A stretch of DNA of 37,654 nucleotides from Lentzea aerocolonigenes. Lineage in GTDB: Bacteria; Actinomycetota; Actinomycetes; Mycobacteriales; Pseudonocardiaceae. The stretch covers positions 1 through 37,654 of the forward strand of contig NZ_JYJG01000256.1 in the NCBI RefSeq assembly GCF_000955955.1, written 5' to 3'. The translations under genes and the position numbers were made by a program. This document shows, in pieces, positions 14,706 to 22,404 of this stretch. The notes beneath the pieces were generated by a model. That model did not search any database, was not told where the DNA came from, and saw nothing but the letters and a program-made list of their open reading frames with translations. Position 1 is the stretch's first letter. Each line of letters opens with the position of its first letter.

Positions 14706-15772
14706 ACCAATCCGTCCTGGTGGCGATCGTCGTCGTGGGCTGGGCAGCGCTCGGGCTGCGGTTGTACTTCCTGCGAACCTCGTTGTGGACCTGCGTGTCG
14801 GTGGCTGCCCTCGCGTTCTCCATCACGTTGCAGATCACGTTCGTGCGGGTTCAGGTGGACTCCTGGTTCGTGCTCAACACCGCCGGAACCCTGTCCAACT
14901 GCTTCACGCTGCTCGCCGCGGTTGCTGCCCAGTGCGCGTTCCTCCGGATGGTGCGGCCCGCGTCCGATGTCCAGCCCCGTCTGTTGTGGACGGCCGGCGC
15001 GATCGTGCTGATGCTGGTGTTGTTCTTGACCACGCCGTCGAACTACGCCACGCAACTGGCGCACATGTCCGATCGCGTCCAGGTTCCCGTCGTCTCCGCC
15101 GCCGCCTACGTGTTCGTGGTGAGCCTCGCCGTTCTGGCCGTCGGGCTGATGCGCACCGCCTGGGCGTACAGGCTGGTCGCCGACCGGTTCTCGCTGCGGT
15201 ACGGACTGCTGTCGTTCACGCTCGGCGCCTTCTGCAGCCTGGCGTACGCGGTGTTGCGGTTCCTCGGCATGCTCACCTACCAGCTCGATGTCGAGGTGGC
15301 GTGGCTGCGCGGGAACCTGCTCGGCCGGCTGTCCTGGTTCACGATCGTGCTGGTGCTCGTCGGAGTCCTGCTGCCCGCCGTCGGCGCGCGACTCGGGCTC
15401 GACCACCTGGCGCGGTGGTGGCGGATCAACAGGTGCTACCGGTCGCTCCGTCCACTGTGGAAGGTGCTGCACGACGAGTTCCCGGCTCTGGCGCTGGATG
15501 TTCCCACCGGGCGCAACGCGTCGTTCCGCAATCCCGAGCACTCGTTGTACCGGCGGGTCATCGAGATCTGGGACGGGCGGTTGCGGTTGCGCCCCCACTT
15601 CGATCCCTCCGCCGCTCCGGGTGATGAGGCGTCGCTGATCGCGGATGCGTTGCGGCGCAGGAAGAGCGGGGTTGCCGCTACGGACGGGACGGCCGCGCCG
15701 GACAACCGGCCGGAGGACCCCGATGCCGAGCTCGACTGGTTGATCTCGGTGTCGCGGGCGTTGCCGAGGTGA
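14702..15772 (+). CDS. MAB_1171c-family membrane protein (DUF6545-like C-terminus)
   Basis: This is a 356-aa protein with about seven membrane helices in residues 1-230 and a soluble C-terminal region (about 235-356) that contains the family segment WWRINRCYRSLRPLWKVLHDEFP and the later SLYRRVIEIWDGRLRL. These proteins are annotated as MAB_1171c-type putative transporters, without known function. The GTG at 14702 overlaps the protease stop in GTGA. I infer a sensor or transmitter role for the ImmA-like protease, because the soluble tail would face the cytoplasm and the three genes are strictly coupled. A transport role cannot be excluded. Confidence 0.8.
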   Translation: MNQSVLVAIVVVGWAALGLRLYFLRTSLWTCVSVAALAFSITLQITFVRVQVDSWFVLNTAGTLSNCFTLLAAVAAQCAFLRMVRPASDVQPRLLWTAGAIVLMLVLFLTTPSNYATQLAHMSDRVQVPVVSAAAYVFVVSLAVLAVGLMRTAWAYRLVADRFSLRYGLLSFTLGAFCSLAYAVLRFLGMLTYQLDVEVAWLRGNLLGRLSWFTIVLVLVGVLLPAVGARLGLDHLARWWRINRCYRSLRPLWKVLHDEFPALALDVPTGRNASFRNPEHSLYRRVIEIWDGRLRLRPHFDPSAAPGDEASLIADALRRRKSGVAATDGTAAPDNRPEDPDAELDWLISVSRALPR

Positions 15773-15776
15773 CGGC

Positions 15777-15805
15777 GGTGGGGCCGCCGGAACGACGACC
15801 CCACC
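15777..15805. terminator. Bidirectional hairpin between convergent genes
   Basis: GGTGGGG (15777-15783) and CCCCACC (15799-15805) can form a 7-bp GC-rich stem with a 15-base loop just after the membrane-protein stop and before the ricin-lectin stop. There is no T tract. Confidence 0.45.
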
Positions 15806-15817
15806 TGAACACATCTC

Positions 15818-16315
15818 CTACCACTGCGCCCATTTCTGGCTTCCCTGCGTGCCGCAGATCGCCAGGATCACCGGCGTTCCGTTGTTGTAGGAACGCAGGT
15901 CCAGACACAGGTTGGGGGCACCGGCGGCGGAGATGGTGTAGTCGCCCCAGAGGTCGAACTTCTGGCTGGTACCTCCGTGACAGACCTCCATGTGCACCAC
16001 CGCACCGACCGTGTACGAGCTGACATCCATGCACAGACCCGAGCCGTAGCTGCGGAACGTGCCGTCGCTCAGCAGGTCGAACCACTGGCTGTTAGCTGAA
16101 CTGTTGCACTGGTACAGCGTCACCGCGGTGCCCGGCGCGTAGGACGTGAGATCCATGCACCCGTTGCCCGCGCCCACGTTCTTGATGACCTGAAGGGCCG
16201 CCGTCCCGATCTTGCTCCCGGCGGCCGCGTTGCCGACCCCGGTCAACCCGATGAGCGCGGAGGCGACGACCGCCAAGACCGCGATTCCTCGTGACACAAA
16301 GCTTGTTGCGCGCAT
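15818..16315 (-). CDS. Secreted ricin-type beta-trefoil lectin
   Basis: This is a 165-aa secreted carbohydrate-binding protein. The ATG at 16315 has GGAGGAA about 7 nt upstream. Residues 1-31 are a signal peptide (AVLAVVASALIGLTG then GNAAA). The remainder is one beta-trefoil made of three repeats, each with a C-L/M-D segment and a Q-x-W/F ending: CMDLTSYAPG with SQWF, CMDVSSYTVG with SQKF, and CLDLRSYNNG with SQKW. The second repeat has Phe in place of Trp. There is no attached catalytic domain, so it is a stand-alone lectin, possibly binding galactose- or xylose-containing glycans. It fits the polysaccharide-use theme of the window. Confidence 0.87.
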   Translation of the reverse strand: MRATSFVSRGIAVLAVVASALIGLTGVGNAAAGSKIGTAALQVIKNVGAGNGCMDLTSYAPGTAVTLYQCNSSANSQWFDLLSDGTFRSYGSGLCMDVSSYTVGAVVHMEVCHGGTSQKFDLWGDYTISAAGAPNLCLDLRSYNNGTPVILAICGTQGSQKWAQW

Positions 16316-16534
16316 AACTCAGTTCCTCCGTGACCTGTAGGTGACTGACCACAGGTGGAGCCCCCCTTGAAACTCCCCCAAGCGCGTTCTCCCCAGCCCG
16401 CGCACCAGAACCATCTCGTAAGGCCCCGCACGGCGTCAACACCAGCTGCCCAGGTTTCCGCCACAGTTAAACATCAGCTGTCACCCGGACCGCTTGGACC
16501 GTTGCGGCACCAGGAGCGGGCGAAGTGGACGACG

Positions 16535-18778
16535 ATGGACGGCATGATCCCGTTGATCCTCCCGCTCGACGACCCGGCCGCGGACCTGGCGGCGGTCGGC
16601 GGCAAGGGCGCGTCGCTGGCCCGGCTGATCCGCGCCGGGCTGCCGGTGCCCGCCGGGTTCTGCCTCACCACCCGCGCCTACCGGGAGCGGTCGATGGAGG
16701 GTGTGCTGGAGGCGTTCCAGGCGCTGGGCGGGCCGGTGGCGGTGCGGTCGTCGGCCACCGCGGAGGACCTGCCGGGACTGTCGTTCGCCGGGCAGCACGA
16801 CACCGTGCTGAACGTCGATGAGAGCGGGCTGTTCGACGCGATCCTGAAGTGCTGGGACTCGCTGCAGTCCGCACGAGCGGTGGCCTATCGCAAGAACAAC
16901 GCCGTCGACTCCGCCGAGATGGCCGTGGTCGTGCAACGGATGGCACCCGCGGATGTCTCGGGTGTGCTGTTCACGGCGGATCCGGTGACCGGACGGACCG
17001 AGCCGGTGATCAACGCGGTCCACGGTCTCGGTGAGGCTCTGGTCAGCGGCGAGGCCGACTCCGCAGATCTGCTCGACGACGCCCAGAAGGCAGAGCTCGT
17101 ATCTCTGGGCGAGCGGATCGAGGCGTTGTACGGGATGCCGATGGACGTCGAATGGGCGTTGGTCGGCGGCGAGTTCCAGATCCTGCAGGCACGCCCGATA
17201 ACGTCGTTGCGGGTCGAGTGGAACGACACCCTCGACGGTGACTACCTGTGGTCCAACGGCAACGTCGGCGAGGCCATCCCCGAGGTCATGACGCCGGTGA
17301 CGTGGTCGCTGGTGAAGGTGCTGTCGAGCGCGGCGATCGGGCCGCACCGGATCTCCGGCAACATCGGCGGCCGCTTCTACCTCAACATCAGCACGTACAC
17401 CGCGATCGGCACGGTGATCGGCAAGTCCGAGGAGATGCTGCGGTCGGGCGAGGAGACGTTCGGGCGCATCCCGGCCGGCGTGACCGTGCCGCCGCTGCCG
17501 ATGTCCCGCTTGGAGATCTTGGGCGCGGTGCTCAAGGGTGCCGGCGGGCCGCTCAAACAGCAGTTCCTCTACCGGACGCGGCTCGCCCAGCTGGTCCGCG
17601 ACAATCCCGGGCGTTGTGCCGTCGCGCGCAGGAGGATCGCCGATTGCGAGTCGCCCGAAGCGCTGCTCGCGTTGTGGCGCCGCGAGCTCGACCACCTGCT
17701 GCGGTTCGTGTGCCCGATCCTGGACGCCGGTGCGCGCATGATCGCGGGTGGGCCGGCGGCGTTCCGGCGGGAGCTCGTCGAACTGGTCGGCGAGGAGGAC
17801 GCGACGACGTTGCTGACCGGGTTCCACGCGGGCGCCGGGTTGTCGAGCGTGGGGCCGTTGATCGGGCTGGCGCGGGTGCGGTCGGGCGAGCTGGACCGGC
17901 AGGAGTACGCCGAGCAGTGGGGCCATCGGGGCCACAACGAGTTCGAGATCTACCAGCCGCGTCCGGCCGAGGCACCGACGTGGATCACCGCGCAGATGGA
18001 GGCGCTGGCGGACCCGGAGGCGTTGCTGCAGCGGCAGGCGGCGGCGCGTTCGGAAGCCTGGGAGCGGCTGGTGGCGGCGCATCCCGGTCAAGCGGGGCGG
18101 ATCGAGAAGCGGCTGGCCAAGATCGGGGCAGGGGCGCGGGCTCGGGAGCAGGCGCGGTCGGAGATGGTGCGCGCGTTCTGGGTGATGCGCGCGTTCGTGC
18201 TGAGGGCCGGAGAGCTCACGAAGACTGGCGACGACCTGTTCTTCCTGCCGATCGACGACGTGCTGCGTGTGCTGGGTGGCGAGACGTCGTTGTTGGACCG
18301 CGTGCACGGGCAACGGCAGGCATACGAGCGTTATCGCGCGCTCCCGCCGTATCCGGCCGTGATCCGGGGCCGGTTCGATCCGGAGTCCTGGGCGGCCTCA
18401 CGGGATCGGCGCGCTGATCTCTACGACGCCACTGCGGATGTGCCGATGCCGTCCGACATCACCGGATTCCCCGGCTCGGCAGGCGTGGTCGAGGGAGTGG
18501 CCCGGGTACTCCGCTGGATCGATGAGGGCCGGGCGCTGGAACCGGGCGAGATCCTGGTGACCTCGGTGACGAACGTCGGCTGGACGCCGTTGTTCACCCG
18601 TGCCGCCGCCGTCGTGACCGATGTCGGCGCACCTCTCTCGCACGCGGCGATCGTGGCGCGAGAGCTGGGAATCCCGGCGGTCGTGGGGTGTGGAAACGCG
18701 ACGACCAGGATCTCGACCGGAGACGTGATTCAGGTCGACGGGGCTCGCGGGACGGTCAAGAAGGTGCTCAAAAAATAG
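16535..18778 (+). CDS. Rifampicin phosphotransferase-like PEP/pyruvate-binding enzyme
   Basis: This is a 747-aa protein with the domain order of rifampicin phosphotransferases and PEP synthases. An N-terminal ATP-grasp (PPDK_N) domain (about 1-240) has GGKGASLARL, VRSSATAEDLPG and SFAGQHDT; a middle helical substrate domain spans about 245-640; and a C-terminal swivelling PEP-utiliser domain carries the phospho-acceptor His703 in APLSHAAIVARELGIPAVVG. Such enzymes move the beta-phosphate of ATP through this His to a substrate. At 747 residues it is roughly 100 shorter than known rifampicin phosphotransferases, so the true substrate may differ. The start is ATG 16535 or 16544; upstream sequence lacks coding character. 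A strong hairpin follows the stop. Confidence 0.8.
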   Translation: MDGMIPLILPLDDPAADLAAVGGKGASLARLIRAGLPVPAGFCLTTRAYRERSMEGVLEAFQALGGPVAVRSSATAEDLPGLSFAGQHDTVLNVDESGLFDAILKCWDSLQSARAVAYRKNNAVDSAEMAVVVQRMAPADVSGVLFTADPVTGRTEPVINAVHGLGEALVSGEADSADLLDDAQKAELVSLGERIEALYGMPMDVEWALVGGEFQILQARPITSLRVEWNDTLDGDYLWSNGNVGEAIPEVMTPVTWSLVKVLSSAAIGPHRISGNIGGRFYLNISTYTAIGTVIGKSEEMLRSGEETFGRIPAGVTVPPLPMSRLEILGAVLKGAGGPLKQQFLYRTRLAQLVRDNPGRCAVARRRIADCESPEALLALWRRELDHLLRFVCPILDAGARMIAGGPAAFRRELVELVGEEDATTLLTGFHAGAGLSSVGPLIGLARVRSGELDRQEYAEQWGHRGHNEFEIYQPRPAEAPTWITAQMEALADPEALLQRQAAARSEAWERLVAAHPGQAGRIEKRLAKIGAGARAREQARSEMVRAFWVMRAFVLRAGELTKTGDDLFFLPIDDVLRVLGGETSLLDRVHGQRQAYERYRALPPYPAVIRGRFDPESWAASRDRRADLYDATADVPMPSDITGFPGSAGVVEGVARVLRWIDEGRALEPGEILVTSVTNVGWTPLFTRAAAVVTDVGAPLSHAAIVARELGIPAVVGCGNATTRISTGDVIQVDGARGTVKKVLKK

Positions 18779-18781
18779 TGC

Positions 18782-18823
18782 GCTGAACCCACCACCCGTC
18801 CGCCGCCGAGTGGTGGGTTCAGC
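18782..18823. terminator. Perfect 14-bp stem, bidirectional terminator
   Basis: The arms at 18782-18795 and 18810-18823 are exact reverse complements (GCTGAACCCACCAC) with a 14-base loop. The hairpin begins 4 bases after the PEP-enzyme stop and ends 9 bases before the stop of the opposing HPF-like gene, so it can serve both transcripts. It has no T tract, as is usual in high-GC actinomycetes. Confidence 0.8.
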
Positions 18824-18832
18824 TCACCGAGA

Positions 18833-19108
18833 TCAGTTGTGCATGGAGACCAGCTGGCGCCGCATGCGTTCGCGCAGCAGGTCGATCACCTCGGTGACCG
18901 TGTTGGCTTCCGCGTACGCCTGCACCTCGACCCATTTGAGGTCGAAGCGGGCGTGTGCGTGGATCACTGCCTTGTCCGAAGTCAAATTGACCCAGGCGAA
19001 GTCGATCCGCTCGGGCGCGTACCGGTCCAGCGAGCCGATGCGCGCAGACGCGTAGTCCCTGGCCTGCTCGGGAATGGCCTCCGCGAGCGAGACCTGGATG
19101 TAGTCCAT
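18833..19108 (-). CDS. Short HPF/RaiA-like ribosome-associated protein
   Basis: This is a 91-aa protein resembling the N-terminal domain of hibernation-promoting factor / RaiA: YASARIGSLDRYAPERIDFAWVNLT, a central strand, and the terminal helix VTEVIDLLRERMRRQLV. Related proteins bind the 30S subunit in resting cells. The C-terminal dimerisation domain of the long HPF is absent. ATG 19108 is chosen because GAGGAGG lies about 9 nt upstream; an in-frame TTG at 19126 lies within that site. The assignment rests on pattern similarity, so another small alpha/beta protein is possible. Confidence 0.6.
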   Translation of the reverse strand: MDYIQVSLAEAIPEQARDYASARIGSLDRYAPERIDFAWVNLTSDKAVIHAHARFDLKWVEVQAYAEANTVTEVIDLLRERMRRQLVSMHN

Positions 19109-19252
19109 CGACACCTGCCTCCTCAAGGCCGCGCGGCAGCGCCACGTGGCCAGTTCGACGATACGAATCCGATCGCAACGCCGAACCAGGCGTTGGTCCC
19201 GACAGCGCAGGGTCTTTCTACTGAGATGGTGCGGCTGCGCGGGTTAGTGATG

Positions 19253-19723
19253 TCACTTGATAAGTGCGGACAGGCGCTGGTCGAGCTGTTCCTTCGTGGG
19301 CGAGCCGGTGAGGAGTTCCACCCCGCCATCACTGCGGACGAACGCGAACGTGGGCTGAGCGGTCACGCCGAACCGCTTCCACACGGACCCGTCGAGGTCG
19401 GCCAGGTGCGGGAAGCTGGCCATCTTGTGGTCGGACACGAACTTCTTCATCGCGTCGAGCTGGTCCTCGGCCGCCACACCGACGAACTGGATCTTGTGGT
19501 GGTTCTTGGCGACGTCCTCGACCATCTCGGCCTCGGCGTTGCACGACGGGCACCACGGCGTCCAGAACCACAGCACGGCCGGCTGGCCGACGAGCTTGTC
19601 GCCGCGGAACTCGGCGCCTTCCAGGGTCTTCGACGTGAACTGGAACTTCTCCGGGGGCGGTGCCTTCTCGGCACACCCGGCGAGCAGCAGCACAACTCCC
19701 AGCAGTACTCCGAGGATGCGCAT
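19253..19723 (-). CDS. TlpA/ResA-like thioredoxin lipoprotein
   Basis: This is a 156-aa membrane-anchored thiol-disulfide protein. The ATG at 19723 has GAGGAG 5 nt upstream. The signal ends in lipobox LLAGC (Cys17). The thioredoxin domain has WTPWCPSC with redox cysteines 58 and 61, and the cis-proline strand GVTAQPTFAFV. Proteins of this kind oxidise or reduce extracytoplasmic cysteines, for example in cytochrome c maturation or secreted protein folding. It starts 8 bases after the CcdA-like gene ends, and CcdA would be its electron partner. It resembles mycobacterial DsbE/Mpt53-type proteins. Confidence 0.88.
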   Translation of the reverse strand: MRILGVLLGVVLLLAGCAEKAPPPEKFQFTSKTLEGAEFRGDKLVGQPAVLWFWTPWCPSCNAEAEMVEDVAKNHHKIQFVGVAAEDQLDAMKKFVSDHKMASFPHLADLDGSVWKRFGVTAQPTFAFVRSDGGVELLTGSPTKEQLDQRLSALIK

Positions 19724-19731
19724 CGGGCTCC

Positions 19732-20523
19732 TCACCTCCTGTCTGGGCGTACGGCCTTGCGCCTCCTCCGGTTCAGCCACAGGACGCTCACCACGACGAG
19801 CACGACGATGAACGGCCACGGCCCCAGTGCCGCGACGATCTGGGCGAGCGTGCTCTGGAACCCGCCGGCCGCCTGGACGACTGGATCTTGCGCACTGCCG
19901 TTCGCGAGGAAGAGCCGCAGCTCATAGACGCCGTAGTAGGTCACGTAGGCGCCCATCACGACGAGGACCACACCGCCGATGCGTCCGACGTGCGGGAGGA
20001 GTTTCCTGACGCGTGGTGCGAGCAGTGAACCCGCCACGGCCAGTGCAGTGACCACGAGGCCCATGCCGAGTGCGTAGGCGAGGAACGCGGGCAGGCCCTC
20101 CTGCAAGGACGCGCCTATCAGCACGAGGAACGGGCCGATCGCGCACGAGAGAGAGGCGATGGCGAACGCGATGCCGTAGCCGTACATCGACCAGAGGCTC
20201 TTCGGGGCGGCCTGGAGCTTGGGCAACCTGAGGTAGAGCTCCTTGCCGAGCAGCAGGAGCACGCCGATCGCCAGCATCGCGAGTCCGATCACGACGGTCA
20301 CGAACGGCAGGTAGCGCTTGAGCGTGGTCGCGATCGGGGTGAGGACAAGCCCGAACAGTCCGAAAAAGGTGACAAATCCGGCAGTCATCACCAAACCGGA
20401 CATGAAGGCCCGCGCCGGGCTGTCGCGTGCCACGAGCGCCAAATACGCAGGCAGCATCGCGAATCCGCACGGGTTGACCGTGGCGAGCATTCCGGCGAGG
20501 ACCGCTAAAGCGATGTCGTTCAC
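19732..20523 (-). CDS. CcdA/DsbD-type thiol-disulfide transmembrane protein
   Basis: This is a 263-aa integral membrane protein with about 6-7 helices that passes electrons from cytoplasmic thioredoxin to extracytoplasmic thiol proteins. The two redox cysteines are Cys19 in NPCGFAMLPAY and Cys127 in SLSCAIGPF. I take GTG 20523 as the start, because NDIALAVLAGMLATVNPCGF is the conserved N-terminus and a more upstream start would run into the divergent DedA gene. It lies 8 bases upstream of the TlpA-like lipoprotein, forming a redox pair. An extra helix near the C-terminus ends in RRRRK. Confidence 0.87.
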   Translation of the reverse strand: MNDIALAVLAGMLATVNPCGFAMLPAYLALVARDSPARAFMSGLVMTAGFVTFFGLFGLVLTPIATTLKRYLPFVTVVIGLAMLAIGVLLLLGKELYLRLPKLQAAPKSLWSMYGYGIAFAIASLSCAIGPFLVLIGASLQEGLPAFLAYALGMGLVVTALAVAGSLLAPRVRKLLPHVGRIGGVVLVVMGAYVTYYGVYELRLFLANGSAQDPVVQAAGGFQSTLAQIVAALGPWPFIVVLVVVSVLWLNRRRRKAVRPDRR

Positions 20524-20546
20524 GCCGGCGACGGTAGTGTTGAGAG

Positions 20547-21200
20547 GTGCCGATCGAACAGTGGCTCGAAGCCATCCCACCTCTGCTCGTGTACGTGATC
20601 GTCGGCCTGGTGATCGGACTCGAGTCGCTCGGAATCCCGCTCCCCGGCGAGATCGTGCTGGTCACGTCCGCGTTGCTGGCCTCGCAGCACGCCGAGCTGA
20701 GCCCGTTGTGGATCGGTGTGTGGGCGAGCGCGGGTGCGATCATCGGCGACAACTTCGGCTACCTCATCGGGCGTCGCCACGGACCTCGGCTGTTCGTGTG
20801 GATGGGCCGGAAATTCCCCAAGCACTTCGGCGAAACGCAGCTCGAGCACGCCAGGCGTGTGTTCCAGAAACGCGGTGCGTGGGCCGTGTTCTTCGGTCGT
20901 TTCGTGGCACTGCTGCGCATTCTGGCCGGGCCGCTCGCCGGGTCGCTGCACATGAACTACGGCAAGTTCCTGGTGGCCAACGCGCTCGGCGGCGTGGTGT
21001 GGGCGGGCGGCACGACGGCGGCCGTCTACTACCTGGGTGTGGTGGCCGAGAAGTGGCTGAAGGGCTTCTCCTACGCGGGCCTGGCGATCGCCGTGGTGGC
21101 CGGCGTGGCCGGCGTGTTCGTGGTGAAGAAGCGGCTGGCGAAGGCCGCGGAGAAGGCTGCGGGCGAGGAAGTCCCGAAAGAAGTCACCGAGCCTGCGTAG
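20547..21200 (+). CDS. DedA-family membrane protein
   Basis: This is a 217-aa membrane protein of the DedA (SNARE-associated / VTT) family, linked to membrane lipid transport and envelope homeostasis. Visible motifs are ESLGIPLPGEIVLV, GDNFGYLIGRRHG, and FFGRFVALLRILAGPLAG followed by MNYGKFLVANALGG, which contain the conserved Glu, Asp and Arg residues. The C-terminal tail is Lys/Glu-rich. The GTG at 20547 sits 6 bases after TAGTGT (20535-20540), a -10-like hexamer, so the mRNA may be leaderless. Only 23 bases separate it from the divergent ccdA start. Its stop overlaps the convergent LuxR gene by 17 bases. Confidence 0.88.
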   Translation: MPIEQWLEAIPPLLVYVIVGLVIGLESLGIPLPGEIVLVTSALLASQHAELSPLWIGVWASAGAIIGDNFGYLIGRRHGPRLFVWMGRKFPKHFGETQLEHARRVFQKRGAWAVFFGRFVALLRILAGPLAGSLHMNYGKFLVANALGGVVWAGGTTAAVYYLGVVAEKWLKGFSYAGLAIAVVAGVAGVFVVKKRLAKAAEKAAGEEVPKEVTEPA

Positions 21201-22404
21201 CCCAGGCTGCGATCTGCGCGCGCGACCGCACCCCGAGCACGGTCTTGAGGTCGCGCACGTCCGCCTCCACGGTCCGCAGCGACACGTGCAGGCCGTCCGC
21301 GATCTGCTTGTTGGTCAACCCTTCCGCGACCATCCCGGCGACTCGCAGCAACCTCTCCTCGCGCCACGACAACGGTCCGAGCGCGATGTCCTCTGCCTCC
21401 TCGCCCTCGTCGGTCTCCGGCAGAGTCGCCAGCACTTCCAGCAGTCTGTCGCGCACGGCAACGGAATCGTGCTGCAGCAACGCGTCGAACGCGAACACCC
21501 GCACCGAGTTCAGCATCGTGAGCCGCTCGCCGCTCTCCAGCAGTGATCGCGCGTTGAGGCTCTTCGCGAGCTCCCACCCGTACGGCAACAAGGCATCGGC
21601 GAGCTCCTCACCGATACCGCCGGGCAGCAGGGAGAAGATCCGCAGCGCCGCCCGTTCGGCCTCGGTCAGCAACTGGTAGCTGCGGTCGATCGCCGCGTGC
21701 AACGACCGGTGGTGCGCCTCTGCGTCGCGCGGTCCGACCGTGAGCACCGCGAACCGGTTGTCGAGCCGCGCCGCGATCTCCTCCAGGGTCAGCACCCGCA
21801 CGAGCCGTGCGGCCAGCTCGAGCGCCAGCGGCAACCGGTCGAGCTTGTCGCACAAGACATCCAGCAGTGCGGTGTGCTCGTCGAACTCGTTGTCGACAGC
21901 GGTGGCCCTGTCGCAGAACAGCCTCCTCGCCTCGTGCGGTTCAAGAGGGCTGAGCCGATACGCCTGCTCACCCGGCACGTTCAGCAGCTCACGACTCGTG
22001 GCCAGCACACGGACCGTTGGGTGGCGCTGCACCAGGTCAGCGCACTCCTGCAGAACGTGCTCGCACCCGTCGAGAACGAGCAGACCGGGTTCCGGTGGCA
22101 TCAGATCAGCGACTCGGAAGACGTCCGCGAGCTCGACCAGCATCGCGTACCGGCGGTGGGCGATCAGTTCGTGCACGAGCCGCGACTTGCCCACCCCTGG
22201 CGGCCCCACGACGGTGACGATCCGGTGCCGCGCCAGGAGTTTCGTGAGGTCCGCGAGTTCACCGTGGCGCCCGACGAACGTGTCGAGCCGCGCCGACCCT
22301 GACACGACCTCCCGAGCCCTTCGACGATAAGCACGCTGACGACACGCTCCCGAGCAGTACTTGGCCGGTGCCGCGAGCGGAGCACCGCAGTCGTCGCAGG
22401 TCAT
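21184..22404 (-). CDS. Zinc-finger NB-ATPase LuxR-family regulator
   Basis: This is a 406-aa regulator. It opens with a four-cysteine motif (Cys3, Cys6, Cys17, Cys21) followed by basic RQRAYRRRAR, a probable zinc finger. An NB-ARC/AAA-type ATPase follows, with Walker A GPPGVGKS (67-74), Walker B LLVLDGCEHVL and the ATSRELL sensor segment. The C-terminus is a LuxR (GerE) helix-turn-helix: VAEGLTNKQIADGLHVSLRTVEADVRDL. It lacks the long TPR region seen in its upstream neighbour. The ATG at 22404 overlaps that neighbour's stop in ATGA, so the two are translationally coupled. The target and ligand are unknown. Confidence 0.85.
   Translation of the reverse strand: MTCDDCGAPLAAPAKYCSGACRQRAYRRRAREVVSGSARLDTFVGRHGELADLTKLLARHRIVTVVGPPGVGKSRLVHELIAHRRYAMLVELADVFRVADLMPPEPGLLVLDGCEHVLQECADLVQRHPTVRVLATSRELLNVPGEQAYRLSPLEPHEARRLFCDRATAVDNEFDEHTALLDVLCDKLDRLPLALELAARLVRVLTLEEIAARLDNRFAVLTVGPRDAEAHHRSLHAAIDRSYQLLTEAERAALRIFSLLPGGIGEELADALLPYGWELAKSLNARSLLESGERLTMLNSVRVFAFDALLQHDSVAVRDRLLEVLATLPETDEGEEAEDIALGPLSWREERLLRVAGMVAEGLTNKQIADGLHVSLRTVEADVRDLKTVLGVRSRAQIAAWATQAR

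Noticed and set aside
16333..16356. ACCTGT-N12-ACAGGT repeat upstream of the ricin lectin gene
   Set aside because: A short 6-bp repeat with a wide spacer and no linked promoter elements; too likely by chance.
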